From the NCBI RefSeq assembly GCF_017875765.1, contig NZ_JAGGNA010000001.1, forward strand, positions 2,135,001-2,199,000: a stretch of 64,000 bases of DNA, read 5' to 3'. This stretch comes from Flavobacterium sp. CG_23.5. GTDB taxonomy: Bacteria; Bacteroidota; Bacteroidia; Flavobacteriales; Flavobacteriaceae. The notes under the pieces were generated by a model. The model was given only the letters and a program-made list of their open reading frames with translations. It did no database searches and had not been told where the DNA came from. Positions within the stretch are counted from its first letter, which is position 1. Every line of letters begins with the position of its first letter. The translations under genes were made by a program, and so were the position numbers. Of this stretch, positions 47,419 through 55,969 are shown in pieces.

Positions 47419-47889
47419 CTAAAACAAACTTTGTTGTATCGTTGGGTTTTCGTGTTCCAATAACCATTTCTTGCGCCACAAACCTCCTGCATAACCCGTC
47501 AATGAACCATCAGTTCCTATTACTCGATGACAGGGAACCACAATCCACAAAGGATTTTTCCCATTGGCCGAAGCTACAGCTCGGATGGCTTTGACATCCC
47601 CTAAAATTTTGGACTGTTCTAGATACGTTCTGGTTTTCCCGTATGGAATCTCCAATAATGCTTTCCATACTTTTTGTTGAAAATCAGTTCCTTTTGGATT
47701 TAATTTAAAATCGAAATCGTTTCTTTTCCCTTCGAAATACTCATTGAGTTGCGAAACGACATCCTTTAAAATTGTTGGAATTGTGCTTGAAATTTCTCCT
47801 TCATCAGAAACTGAAATTACCGAAATCCCATTTTCGTCACCAATGATTGTAGCAATTCCTAAAGGTGTTTTGATGTAAGCTGTTTCCAT
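47419..47889 (-). CDS. ogt: Methylated-DNA-protein cysteine methyltransferase (Ogt)
   Basis: The ATG at 47889 gives 156 residues (METAYIKTPLG); the upstream start at 47916 is less likely. The active Cys120 lies in VVPCHRVIG, with the GYAGGLWRKKWLLEHE tail of the family. The protein transfers methyl groups from O6-methylguanine (and O4-methylthymine) to itself, so it is a single-use repair protein. Length and motif match Ogt rather than the two-domain Ada. Cytosolic; no operon partner. Confidence 0.93.
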   Translation of the reverse strand: METAYIKTPLGIATIIGDENGISVISVSDEGEISSTIPTILKDVVSQLNEYFEGKRNDFDFKLNPKGTDFQQKVWKALLEIPYGKTRTYLEQSKILGDVKAIRAVASANGKNPLWIVVPCHRVIGTDGSLTGYAGGLWRKKWLLEHENPTIQQSLF

Positions 47890-47957
47890 AAAATAAAAAT
47901 GAACTGCAAAGTACATAAAGTTTTCGCAAAGTTCACAAAGAAGAAAATAATGGATAT

Positions 47958-47986
47958 AAAAAAACCATTCGCTGAGACGAATGGTT
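47958..47986 (-). terminator. Intrinsic terminator for the cytochrome c gene
   Basis: Stem AACCATTCG / CGAATGGTT (nine base pairs), loop CTGAGA, followed on the minus strand by seven T. It lies downstream of the structured element copy 3, which would be in the mRNA tail of the cytochrome gene. Confidence 0.8.
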
Positions 47987-47995
47987 GTTGTTTTT

Positions 47996-48095
47996 TAGCC
48001 CTGATGGAAGTGGCATCCTTTTCTTGTCTCGTCTCGTCCCATAAGACGAGACGAGACAAGAAAAGATATAACGGACAGCAGGAAATAGCTCCTAA
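47996..48095 (-). repeat. Structured intergenic element, copy 3
   Basis: Read on the minus strand it has the same framework (AGGAGCTATTTCCTGCTGTC ... CCATCAGGGCTA). The inner stem is about 23 bp, with arms at 48015-48038 and 48045-48067. It again has a single extra G on the right arm, pairing AUC with GGAU. The outer CCTG/CAGG pair is kept. It has the same orientation as the cytochrome gene and lies between its stop (48119) and its terminator (47963). Confidence 0.82.
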
Positions 48096-48118
48096 TACTG
48101 AAACAAGTTCAGCCTAAA

Positions 48119-48517
48119 TTATTTCAAATTGCTGTAAAAATAGGCTTCCAATCCTTTTAATTCCTCGTCAGACATCTCTTCAGTAAGTGCGAAATTAGTT
48201 TTCATCACTTCGTATTGACTTGGGTCAACCAATGGCGCAGCATCCTCTTTCAGGAAAGCGATAATATTGCCATTCTTTTCTTTATATATTTTTGCAATAT
48301 CTTGAACGCTCGGACCAATTAGTTTGTTGTTCACTTGATGACAGGCGACACAATTTCCTTTTCCTTCAAAAATTTCTTTCCCTAGTGCTTCCGGTGATTT
48401 AGCTATGTTTTCGGCTGACTCCTCAGATTTATTCTCTGATTTTCCAAAAGATTCTTGATTTTCTTTTTTGCAAGACAGCAGTACTAAAACTGCTGCTAAA
48501 AATAATAATTTTTTCAT
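48119..48517 (-). CDS. Small c-type cytochrome lipoprotein
   Basis: The 132-residue protein has a lipobox (LVLLSC, Cys16) so it is membrane-anchored in the periplasm. It carries a single heme c site CVACH (Cys56, Cys59, His60) with Met105 as the likely distal ligand (QYEVMKT). It is similar to cytochrome c5/c552 types that carry electrons to terminal oxidases or other partners. The gene stands three bases after hemB's stop, so it is transcribed with the heme genes, which makes sense because it consumes heme. Confidence 0.85.
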   Translation of the reverse strand: MKKLLFLAAVLVLLSCKKENQESFGKSENKSEESAENIAKSPEALGKEIFEGKGNCVACHQVNNKLIGPSVQDIAKIYKEKNGNIIAFLKEDAAPLVDPSQYEVMKTNFALTEEMSDEELKGLEAYFYSNLK

Positions 48518-48520
48518 GGG

Positions 48521-49513
48521 TTATTTATTTAAAAGTATCGCAGCTTCTTTGGCAAAATAAGTCGAAATTAAGCTTGCTCCCGCGCGTTTGATACACATTA
48601 ATTGTTCCATCATAATTTTATCATGGTCAAGCCAGCCTCTTTCGGCAGCGGCTTTAATCATCGCATATTCCCCCGAAACATGATATACGGTCACGGGAAC
48701 ATTCACGGCATTCTTAACCTCGCGAACGATGTCTAAATACGCAATTCCAGGTTTTACCATCACCATATCAGCACCTTCTTCTACATCCCACAACGCTTCT
48801 TTAATGGCCTCGATGCGGTTCGCATAATCCATTTGGTAGGTTTTCTTGTCTTTTGGGATATCCGTTGAATCCACTGGCGCGCTATCTAAAGCATCACGAA
48901 ACGGTCCGTAAAAAGCGGATGCATATTTAGCCGAATAGCTCATGATTCCCACATTGTGAAAACCGGCTGCATCCAGACCTTGTCGCAAACGTAAAACTCG
49001 TCCGTCCATCATATCACTTGGCGCGACAAAATCGGCACCAGCCTGAGCATGAGAAACGGCCATTTTTACCAAAGCTTCATTAGTTGAATCATTCTCTACA
49101 TCTCCGTTTGCAATAATTCCGTCATGACCATAAATAGAATACGGATCTAAAGCCACATCAGGCATTACAATCATTTCCGGACAAGCGGTTTTGATAGCGC
49201 GAATTGCTTGCTGCATCAATCCATCTTTATTCCAAGCTTCTTTCCCTGTATTGTCTTTTAAATTTTCACTGACTTTTACATAAATGTTCACGGCACGAAT
49301 ACCCAATGCATATATTTCTTTTACTTCTTCGACCGTCAAATCAATGGAGCGACGAAAAATCCCCGGCATCGAAGAAATTTCCACTTGTACATTTTCACCT
49401 TCTGCAATAAACATCGGAAACATAAAATCCGATGGACTTAAACTGGTTTCACGAACTAAACTTCTAATGGATTCATTGACGCGTAATCTTCTACCTCTTT
49501 GTAATGGGAACAT
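48521..49513 (-). CDS. hemB: Porphobilinogen synthase (ALA dehydratase)
   Basis: The 330-residue protein condenses two 5-aminolevulinate to porphobilinogen. The two active lysines are visible (SAKYASAFYGPFRDA and MVMVKPGIAYLD). The metal site reads DVALDPYSIYGHDG, with aspartates where zinc enzymes have cysteines, so it is the Mg-type, not the zinc type. Full length for the family. It is the last biosynthetic gene of the minus-strand heme block, followed by the cytochrome gene. Confidence 0.96.
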   Translation of the reverse strand: MFPLQRGRRLRVNESIRSLVRETSLSPSDFMFPMFIAEGENVQVEISSMPGIFRRSIDLTVEEVKEIYALGIRAVNIYVKVSENLKDNTGKEAWNKDGLMQQAIRAIKTACPEMIVMPDVALDPYSIYGHDGIIANGDVENDSTNEALVKMAVSHAQAGADFVAPSDMMDGRVLRLRQGLDAAGFHNVGIMSYSAKYASAFYGPFRDALDSAPVDSTDIPKDKKTYQMDYANRIEAIKEALWDVEEGADMVMVKPGIAYLDIVREVKNAVNVPVTVYHVSGEYAMIKAAAERGWLDHDKIMMEQLMCIKRAGASLISTYFAKEAAILLNK

Positions 49514-49573
49514 ATGATTTTTGATTTTTGATTAACGAATTTTGATTTTTGATTTGTTCTCCTGTACTTCTGA

Positions 49574-49702
49574 AATCACAAATCGTTACCCGAGCCTTAA
49601 AGGCGAACTGGCGAACCAATCATTACTCTTCAATCTTGTTATATATTTTTTTATAATTTCATTAGTTAAGAATTGCGTCACATCTGCAATCACAAATCGT
49701 TA
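49574..49702. repeat. Direct repeat between hemF and hemB
   Basis: AATCACAAATCGTTA occurs at 49574-49588 and again at 49688-49702. A run of GATTTTTGATT units follows hemB at 49515-49555. This is ordinary flavobacterial intergenic repeat material with no obvious function. Confidence 0.4.
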
Positions 49703-49712
49703 ATCAACAATC

Positions 49713-50615
49713 TTAAATCCAATCAATCGGATTTTCTAATACGTTTACTAATTTTTCTTCTTCACTTCCGGCTTCTGCGTGATGGTCGTATACCCATTGC
49801 ACATGCGGCGGTAAACTCATTAGGATACTTTCGATTCTTCCGTTAGTTTTTAGTCCAAATAAAGTGCCTTTGTCGTGAACCAAATTGAATTCGACATAAC
49901 GACCACGACGGATTTCCTGCCAAGTTCTTTGTTCTGGAGTATAGGACAACTCTTTTCTTTTTTCAACAATGGGAACATAGGCTTCCAGGAAACTATTTCC
50001 CACTTCAGAAACAAAGTTAAACCAATTTTCCATACTCATAGCGTCCGTTGCTTTACAATAATCGAAAAACAATCCACCAATTCCGCGAGCTTCATTGCGA
50101 TGTGCGTTCCAGAAATAGGCATCACATTGTTTCTTATATTTTGGATAAAACTCCTGATTATGCTTGTCGCAAGCGGTTTTACAGGTTTGATGAAAATGAA
50201 TTGCATCTTCCTCAAACAGATAATAGGGTGTTAAATCCTGTCCGCCACCAAACCATTGTTGAATCACATTTCCGTTATCATCGTACATTTCGAAATAACG
50301 CCAATTGGCATGAACCGTTGGCACCATTGGACTTTTGGGATGCATAACCAAACTCAATCCGCAGGCAAAAAAATCGGCTTCGCCTACGTTGAACATTTTC
50401 TGCATAGCCTCAGGTAATTTTCCGTGAACTGCTGAAATATTAACTCCGCCTTTTTCAAAAACTTTTCCGTTTTCTATTACTCGGGTTCTTCCACCGCCGC
50501 CTTCCGGACGTTCCCAAAGGTCTTCACGGAATTTGGCTTGACCTTCAACTGCTTCTAGTCCTGCGACGATTTGGTCTTGAAGGTTTTGTATGTAAGAGTA
50601 AAATTTATTTTTCAT
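49713..50615 (-). CDS. hemF: Oxygen-dependent coproporphyrinogen III oxidase
   Basis: The 300-residue protein converts coproporphyrinogen III to protoporphyrinogen IX with O2. It carries the family's HANWRYFEMYD and FGGGQDLTPYYLF signatures and a complete C-terminus (DHHAEAGSEEEKLVNVL). No oxygen-independent HemN is in this window, so this locus depends on oxygen. Its ATG overlaps the stop of an upstream GNAT gene by four bases, so the two are coupled. Cytosolic. Confidence 0.96.
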   Translation of the reverse strand: MKNKFYSYIQNLQDQIVAGLEAVEGQAKFREDLWERPEGGGGRTRVIENGKVFEKGGVNISAVHGKLPEAMQKMFNVGEADFFACGLSLVMHPKSPMVPTVHANWRYFEMYDDNGNVIQQWFGGGQDLTPYYLFEEDAIHFHQTCKTACDKHNQEFYPKYKKQCDAYFWNAHRNEARGIGGLFFDYCKATDAMSMENWFNFVSEVGNSFLEAYVPIVEKRKELSYTPEQRTWQEIRRGRYVEFNLVHDKGTLFGLKTNGRIESILMSLPPHVQWVYDHHAEAGSEEEKLVNVLENPIDWI

Positions 50616-51142
50616 CTTGTTAATTCATATAATTCCATATCTAATGGAGCTTCATTGGTTGGCGTGAATTCATTTAGCAACGTTTTCACCCAACTAAAGT
50701 TAGCGTTTTTGGCAACTTTCACACTTGCAAGGTTCGTTTTATGAGCTATAATTTGAAGTATTTTCAAATCCAACTCATTGAAAGCGAAATTTGAAATTGC
50801 TTTAACTGTTTTTGAAACCAACCCTTTTCCTTCAAAATTTTTTCCGATACAATAGGCCAATTCTCCTGTTCTATTCACCCAATCAATCTTTTTTATGATA
50901 ATCAATCCAGCAATTTTTTGAGAATCCACTTCTCTAATTGCAAAGGTGAAATTTGTTTTCTCCTGAATTTCTTTCTCCTTAAGTGCAATGTAGGCTATCG
51001 ATTTTTCTACCGTTGAATTCCCCGAAAGGGTAAGCGGGAAAAACCTACATAATCTTTCATTATTGTCAAGCATAAAATGATACAATTGATTTGCATCTGT
51101 TGGTTTCAATTTGTCAATAATGAAGTTTTCTGTGATTCTCAT
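50612..51142 (-). CDS. GNAT family N-acetyltransferase (RimJ/RimL-like)
   Basis: The 176-residue protein is a GNAT acetyltransferase of the RimJ/RimL sort. The acetyl-CoA site is the segment YCIGKNFEGKGLVSKTV (the GxG/A-like turn after a beta-strand) and the C-terminal half continues through LKILQIIAHKTNLAS. Substrate unknown; possibly a ribosomal protein or small amine. It lies between hemE and hemF and overlaps hemF by four bases, so it is translated with it, but I know of no heme function. Confidence 0.82.
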   Translation of the reverse strand: MRITENFIIDKLKPTDANQLYHFMLDNNERLCRFFPLTLSGNSTVEKSIAYIALKEKEIQEKTNFTFAIREVDSQKIAGLIIIKKIDWVNRTGELAYCIGKNFEGKGLVSKTVKAISNFAFNELDLKILQIIAHKTNLASVKVAKNANFSWVKTLLNEFTPTNEAPLDMELYELTR

Positions 51143-51147
51143 TTATT

Positions 51148-51528
51148 CTAGGAATTGGCTTTCGCCAAAGCTATTTTATTAAATATTCCAAAAGAAAATG
51201 TCTTGCTTTCAGATTGAATATGCTCGTAAATTGAAATCGCTTTCTCCTTTAAATCAAACGGATTATCTTTTGAAAAAGCAATCAAAAAACCAGCGAATTG
51301 TTCCCGTTGATTCCAATCAAAATGTAATCTTCCTAAAAGTTCGATTAAATTATGTGGTTCGATTTCGATTAAACTTTCAATATTTAAACCTAAAGCTTTG
51401 AGTTGGTTTTCGATATTGATTATATCTTCATCAGTAGCTTTTTTGGGTACATAAACCAAAGAAAGCAACGTCTTTAGCACATTGTCTATTCGTTCACTTT
51501 CTTGATCTCGTAATCCTTTGTTTAACAT
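51148..51528 (-). CDS. Small helical protein of unknown function
   Basis: The 126-residue protein looks entirely alpha-helical, with leucine-rich amphipathic helices (about 5-30, 40-65, 75-115) and no recognised motif, signal peptide or membrane segment. It lies between hemE and the GNAT gene and is in the same direction, so it is part of the heme transcript. I cannot name it. Its codon use looks like its neighbours, so there is no sign of recent transfer. Confidence 0.65.
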   Translation of the reverse strand: MLNKGLRDQESERIDNVLKTLLSLVYVPKKATDEDIINIENQLKALGLNIESLIEIEPHNLIELLGRLHFDWNQREQFAGFLIAFSKDNPFDLKEKAISIYEHIQSESKTFSFGIFNKIALAKANS

Positions 51529-51548
51529 ATTCTTTAGTTTTCAGTAGC

Positions 51549-51588
51549 AGTCACAGTTTTCAGTCACAACGAACTGAAAACTGTGACT
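51549..51588. repeat. Perfect 16-bp palindromic repeat between hemE and the small protein gene
   Basis: AGTCACAGTTTTCAGT and its exact complement flank an eight-base loop, with further CAGT/ACTG units outside. No T-run follows on either strand, so this is not a standard terminator. A related imperfect palindrome is at 59903-59953. Confidence 0.6.
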
Positions 51589-51598
51589 GAAAACTTCA

Positions 51599-52624
51599 TT
51601 ACATATTATACTCCTTAACCGCATCAATAAACGCTTTGGCGTGATCCACGGGGATATTTGGTAAAATTCCGTGACCTAAATTCACGATGTATTTGTCTTT
51701 TCCGAATTCGTCAATCATTTCGTGTACCATTTTCTTGATTACCGGAATTGGCGACAACAATCTTGATGGATCAAAATTTCCTTGTAACGTAATATTTCCG
51801 CCAGACAAGTATCTCGCGTTTTTTGGAGAACAAGTCCAATCTACTCCTAATGCTGAAGCTCTACTTTTTCCCATTTCGCCTAATGCGAACCAACATCCTT
51901 TTCCGAAAACGATTACCGGTGCATCATCAGCTAATGCTTCAATGATTTGATTGATGTATTTCCAAGAGAATTCTTGATAATCAACTGGGGATAACATTCC
52001 GCCCCAAGAGTCAAAAATTTGAACGGCGTTTACTCCTGCTTTTACTTTTTCTTTTAGGTATAAAATGGTAGTATAGGTGATTTTTTGCAATAAAACGTGT
52101 GCTGCTTCTGGATATTGGAAACAAAATCCCTTAGCCATATCAAAACTTTTCGAACCTTTCCCTTCCACTGCATAACACATAATTGTCCAAGGAGAACCTG
52201 CGAAACCAATTAATGGCACCTCATCGTTCAACATTTCTTTAGTCAATTTGATAGCGTCAAAAACGTATCCTAAAGTTTCGTGGACATCTGGAACGATTAC
52301 TTTCTCCACATCCTGAATCGTACGAATAGGATTTGGTAAATACGGACCAAAATTAGGTTTCATCTCAACATCAATTCCCATTGCTTGAGGAATCACCAAG
52401 ATATCCGAAAACAAAATCGCTGCATCGGGAGCAATTCTGCGAATAGGTTGAACTGTAATTTCAGCCGCTAATTCTGGCGTTTGACAACGCGTAAAAAAAT
52501 CATATTTGTCGCGCAAAGCGATGAATTCCGGCAAATATCTTCCTGCTTGACGCATCATCCAAACTGGCGGACGTTGTACTGTTTCTCCTTTTAATGCTCT
52601 TAAAAATAAGTCGTTCTTGATCAT
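51599..52624 (-). CDS. hemE: Uroporphyrinogen decarboxylase
   Basis: The 341-residue protein decarboxylates uroporphyrinogen III four times to coproporphyrinogen III. The family start [17 protein letters not shown] is present, as are the conserved GHGILPN region and DSWGG. Full length. It is 22 bases downstream of hemD in the minus-strand heme block. Cytosolic homodimer. No anomaly. Confidence 0.96.
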   Translation of the reverse strand: MIKNDLFLRALKGETVQRPPVWMMRQAGRYLPEFIALRDKYDFFTRCQTPELAAEITVQPIRRIAPDAAILFSDILVIPQAMGIDVEMKPNFGPYLPNPIRTIQDVEKVIVPDVHETLGYVFDAIKLTKEMLNDEVPLIGFAGSPWTIMCYAVEGKGSKSFDMAKGFCFQYPEAAHVLLQKITYTTILYLKEKVKAGVNAVQIFDSWGGMLSPVDYQEFSWKYINQIIEALADDAPVIVFGKGCWFALGEMGKSRASALGVDWTCSPKNARYLSGGNITLQGNFDPSRLLSPIPVIKKMVHEMIDEFGKDKYIVNLGHGILPNIPVDHAKAFIDAVKEYNM

Positions 52625-52646
52625 GTATTTAATTTTTAGCAGATTG

Positions 52647-53330
52647 CTAGATGCCCTCCGTTTTATAATATTCTATAACTTCCTCGATCACCTCTTCGAT
52701 GGTTGGTGTTTCGGCAATTACAATGTTTTTAACTTTATTTAATTCTAATGTTTTGGCTGTAGTATTACCCACGCAAAAGCAAATTTCATTTTTGATTTTA
52801 TTGTTTGTCAAATAACTCTCCACACCAGATGGGCTAAAAAATAGAATCCCATCAAATTTTTCTTGGTCAGATATTTTAAAAGGTGCCAACTTGGTTTGAT
52901 ACACTTCGATTTCATTAAAAGTTATTCCCTCGTTTTTTAAGGCTTGCGGTAATGTTTCCTTACGTAAGTTTCCGCTTAAAAAAGTATAGCTTTCCTTGTT
53001 GTAAATTAAGGTGATGATTTCCGCTAATTCTGAGGCGTAATCCATGTAAACATCTACTTTAAAACCGTTAAGTTCCAGTAAATCTTTGGTTTTAATACCT
53101 ACACAAAACACACTTTTGGTTTTAAGAGCTTCCCAACCGTTTTGTTCCATTAAACTCAAAACCGCATTTTGGCTACTGAAAATCAAATTAGTATTTATGG
53201 TGTTCAGTTCAAAAAGGTTGTTTTTAATTTCGATAAAATCTTGTTCTAAAAGATCAAAATTAGCCGCAAGAAATGCTTGCCTTTGCTCGTCTGACAATGT
53301 TTTGGTTGATAAAATGCTTGTTTGACTCAT
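52647..53330 (-). CDS. hemD: Uroporphyrinogen-III synthase
   Basis: The 227-residue protein is a HEM4-type synthase closing the linear tetrapyrrole into uroporphyrinogen III. Sequence conservation in this family is low; the call rests on length, HEM4-like pattern ([15 protein letters not shown] and [11 protein letters not shown]) and on overlapping hemC by one base (TAATG), the usual arrangement. Cytosolic monomer. Confident because of the operon position. Confidence 0.92.
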   Translation of the reverse strand: MSQTSILSTKTLSDEQRQAFLAANFDLLEQDFIEIKNNLFELNTINTNLIFSSQNAVLSLMEQNGWEALKTKSVFCVGIKTKDLLELNGFKVDVYMDYASELAEIITLIYNKESYTFLSGNLRKETLPQALKNEGITFNEIEVYQTKLAPFKISDQEKFDGILFFSPSGVESYLTNNKIKNEICFCVGNTTAKTLELNKVKNIVIAETPTIEEVIEEVIEYYKTEGI

Positions 53331-54256
53331 TATTTCTTTAAGTTATTTTTAATTTCCGTCATCAATTTTGTTCCGCCATTATTTAAGACTTTCTGAGCAG
53401 CATAGAAACCTAATTTTTTCCATTCTTCGATAGGAACAATTTTGTCCACTTCAATTTTTTCTTTTCCGTCAAGCGAAAATAAAACTCCCTGAAAATGAAT
53501 GTTATCTTCCTCTTCATTATAGATTGCCAAAGCTCCAATAGGCGCCGTACAACCACCTTCTAAAGTTTTTAGAAACTGACGTTCTATATACGTTACGATT
53601 TCGGTTTCAATATTATTTAACTGAGATAAAGCGTCTAATGTAAACGCATCATCTTGCATAGCAACAACGAGCATAGCTCCTTGAGCGGGTGCGGGAATCA
53701 TCCAGTCTAAATTAATGTAATTCTCCGGTTTTAAGTTGATTCTTTCTAAACCAGCAGCCGCAAAAATAGCTCCGTTCCAGTCTCCCTCCTTCAACTTTTT
53801 CATACGCAAATTTACGTTTCCGCGTAAGTCAACTACTTTATGAGTAGGGTATTTATTTAACCATTGTGCCTGACGACGCAAACTTCCTGTAGCAATAGTT
53901 CCTGATTCATTAAGAAAATCAAGATTGCCATTATGTACTAAAATATCTAAGGTGCTTGCTCTCTCTAAAACTGCTGCCTGTACAATCCCTATTGGCAAAG
54001 CCGTAGGGACATCTTTCATCGAATGTACAGCAATATCGACCTGACCGTTAATCATAGCAATATCAAGTGTTTTGGTGAAAATTCCTGTAATTCCTAATTC
54101 ATAAAGTGGTTTGTCAAGAATGATATCTCCAGTAGATTTAACAGCTATAATTTCGGTTTTATATCCTAAATCGTTGAGTCTTTTTTCGACGTTGTGGGCT
54201 TGCCAAAGCGCGAGTTCACTATCGCGAGTTCCTATTCTAATAACTTTTTCTGCCAT
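53330..54256 (-). CDS. hemC: Hydroxymethylbilane synthase (porphobilinogen deaminase)
   Basis: The 308-residue protein makes hydroxymethylbilane from four porphobilinogen. It shows the start IRIGTRDSELALWQA, the SMKDVPTALP catalytic-Asp region and Cys236 in LEGGCTAPIGA, which binds the dipyrromethane cofactor. It overlaps hemD by one base. A 228-base gap with an 18-base inverted repeat separates it from hemA, so hemC may have its own promoter. Confidence 0.96.
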   Translation of the reverse strand: MAEKVIRIGTRDSELALWQAHNVEKRLNDLGYKTEIIAVKSTGDIILDKPLYELGITGIFTKTLDIAMINGQVDIAVHSMKDVPTALPIGIVQAAVLERASTLDILVHNGNLDFLNESGTIATGSLRRQAQWLNKYPTHKVVDLRGNVNLRMKKLKEGDWNGAIFAAAGLERINLKPENYINLDWMIPAPAQGAMLVVAMQDDAFTLDALSQLNNIETEIVTYIERQFLKTLEGGCTAPIGALAIYNEEEDNIHFQGVLFSLDGKEKIEVDKIVPIEEWKKLGFYAAQKVLNNGGTKLMTEIKNNLKK

Positions 54257-54296
54257 TTTTATATTTTGAATTCAAAAAAGTTCCTTTAAAATTAAA

Positions 54297-54459
54297 AACC
54301 ATTAAGAAATTAAGATTCATTTAATTTTTATTTAGTGTCTAGCCTTTTAAAATACTAATTTACTAAATGCTACACTAGCTTTGATTTTTATCAATTTACA
54401 CCCTATTTAATGCTACTTTTCAAAGTTAACCTCTTAGTACCCTTAATTTCTTAATGGTT
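54297..54459. repeat. MITE-like element with perfect 18-bp ends between hemA and hemC
   Basis: AACCATTAAGAAATTAAG (54297-54314) is repeated exactly as its complement at 54442-54459, 127 bases apart, with no gene inside. Terminal inverted repeats of this size with a coding-free centre are typical of small non-autonomous elements. It may affect hemA to hemC readthrough. Confidence 0.65.
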
Positions 54460-54484
54460 CAAAAGATTAAAGTTTAAATTGAAA

Positions 54485-55741
54485 TTATTTCGCTGTAGCG
54501 CCAATCTTGAAGACTTTTTCAATCCATTCGATACTTTCGTCCACCATAGTATCGTCATCTTTCAAATGATTGGCAAAGTGAGTTGTTATTTTTTGGATAA
54601 TTCTATTGCTGATAATTTCAGCTTGTTCTTCATTGAAATTTAGAAGCTTTTTGCTTTGGAAATCCAATTCTGAAATTTTTATAGCATTCAATTTTGCTTT
54701 CAAAGCATGGATTGTCGGAGCAAATTTTCTGCCTTTCGTCCAAGTAATAAATTCTTCTTTTATTTCTTCAATAATCGCTTCCGCAGCGGGAATGTGTTTT
54801 TTTCTATTTTCTAAAGTTTCATCTGTCATTTGAGACAAATAATCCATGTGAATTAACGTCACTCCTTCTATATCCATCACGTCCTCATTGACATTTTTTG
54901 GAATAGACAAATCCAAAATCAACAATGGTTTTTTCAAATTCAGAATTGCTTTGTCAACCGTAGGGTTTTGTGCTCCGGTAGCAACGACTACAACATCTGC
55001 TTTTTGTAATTCCAGATGCAGTTCTGAATAATCTTTTACAATTAAATTCAGTTTTCCGGCTAATTTTTCGGCTTTATCTTTGGTTCTGTTGATTAAAGTA
55101 ATGTGCTCGTTTTTAGTATGTTTTACCAAATTTTCACACGTATTTCTACCAATTTTTCCAGTTCCAAACAATAGAATATTTTTATTACCAATATCTTCCA
55201 CATTCTTGATAATATACTGAACAGAAGCAAAAGAAACCGAAGTGGCACCAGAACTAATCTCCGTATCTGTTTTTATCTTTTTGCTGGCTTGGATTACAGC
55301 ATTGACCAATCTCTCCAAAAAAGTATTGGCTAATCCGAAAGATTTTGATTGGATAAAACTGGTTTTTATTTGAGAAATGATTTCGAAATCACCCAGAATT
55401 TGACTGTCTAAACCTGTTCCTACTCGAAACATGTGACTGATTGCTTCTTGATTTTTATAAACAAAACCAACTTTTTGAAATGCTTCCACAGAACCTTGAC
55501 TGTTTTCACAAATTAGTTTTATTAATTGAAAAGGGTGTTCTGCAAAACCATAGATTTCAGTACGGTTGCAGGTTGAAGTAACTATTAAACTCTCTATTCC
55601 TTCGGTCTTAGCTTGTTCCAGTAAACGCGTTTTTGCCGCGGCATCTAAACTAAACTTACCTCTAATCTCAGCATCTGCTTTTTTATAGCTCAATCCAACT
55701 GCGTAAAAATAATGATGCTTTGATGTGTTATTGTTTTCCAT
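54485..55741 (-). CDS. hemA: Glutamyl-tRNA reductase
   Basis: The 418-residue protein reduces glutamyl-tRNA to glutamate-1-semialdehyde, the first step of the C5 heme route. The catalytic Cys58 is in TSTCNRTEIYG and the NADPH domain has LLFGTGKIGRN. It is the first gene of the minus-strand heme block, with its own -7 box at 55767. The next enzyme, HemL, is not in this window. Regulation at this first committed step would make biological sense. Confidence 0.96.
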   Translation of the reverse strand: MENNNTSKHHYFYAVGLSYKKADAEIRGKFSLDAAAKTRLLEQAKTEGIESLIVTSTCNRTEIYGFAEHPFQLIKLICENSQGSVEAFQKVGFVYKNQEAISHMFRVGTGLDSQILGDFEIISQIKTSFIQSKSFGLANTFLERLVNAVIQASKKIKTDTEISSGATSVSFASVQYIIKNVEDIGNKNILLFGTGKIGRNTCENLVKHTKNEHITLINRTKDKAEKLAGKLNLIVKDYSELHLELQKADVVVVATGAQNPTVDKAILNLKKPLLILDLSIPKNVNEDVMDIEGVTLIHMDYLSQMTDETLENRKKHIPAAEAIIEEIKEEFITWTKGRKFAPTIHALKAKLNAIKISELDFQSKKLLNFNEEQAEIISNRIIQKITTHFANHLKDDDTMVDESIEWIEKVFKIGATAK

Positions 55742-55766
55742 ATTTGCACTTTTCCAGAAAGTGGAA

Positions 55767-55774
55767 CAAAATTA
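55767..55774 (-). promoter_or_regulatory. -7 promoter element of hemA
   Basis: Minus strand TAATTTTG matches TAnnTTTG, 25 bases before the ATG. No clear -33 box. Confidence 0.5.
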
Positions 55775-55847
55775 TCACTATACTATTTATAAAAATAACG
55801 CTAGAAGTTCTTTTTGTGTCGCTACGTGATTTTTTGGTTTTAAAACG

Positions 55848-55876
55848 TTGTTTTATTATAAAAACCCTTATTTTTG
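55848..55876 (+). promoter_or_regulatory. Promoter of the AraC-family regulator
   Basis: TTG (55848-55850), 18 bases, TATTTTTG (55869-55876), 93 bases before the ATG. It faces away from the hemA promoter, so the two divergent units share this 228-base region. Confidence 0.65.
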
Positions 55877-55969
55877 TAGCAGAAACAGGTATTTTTTATC
55901 GCCTTATTTAGAGCGTTTCTAAATTAAGTGATTTGCTAAATATCATTTTTAATTTAAAAAAACATCGCT

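Noticed and set aside
49515..49555. Possible small gene in GATTTTTGATT repeats after hemB
   Set aside because: The run is low complexity with stops in all useful frames and no start or ribosome site.
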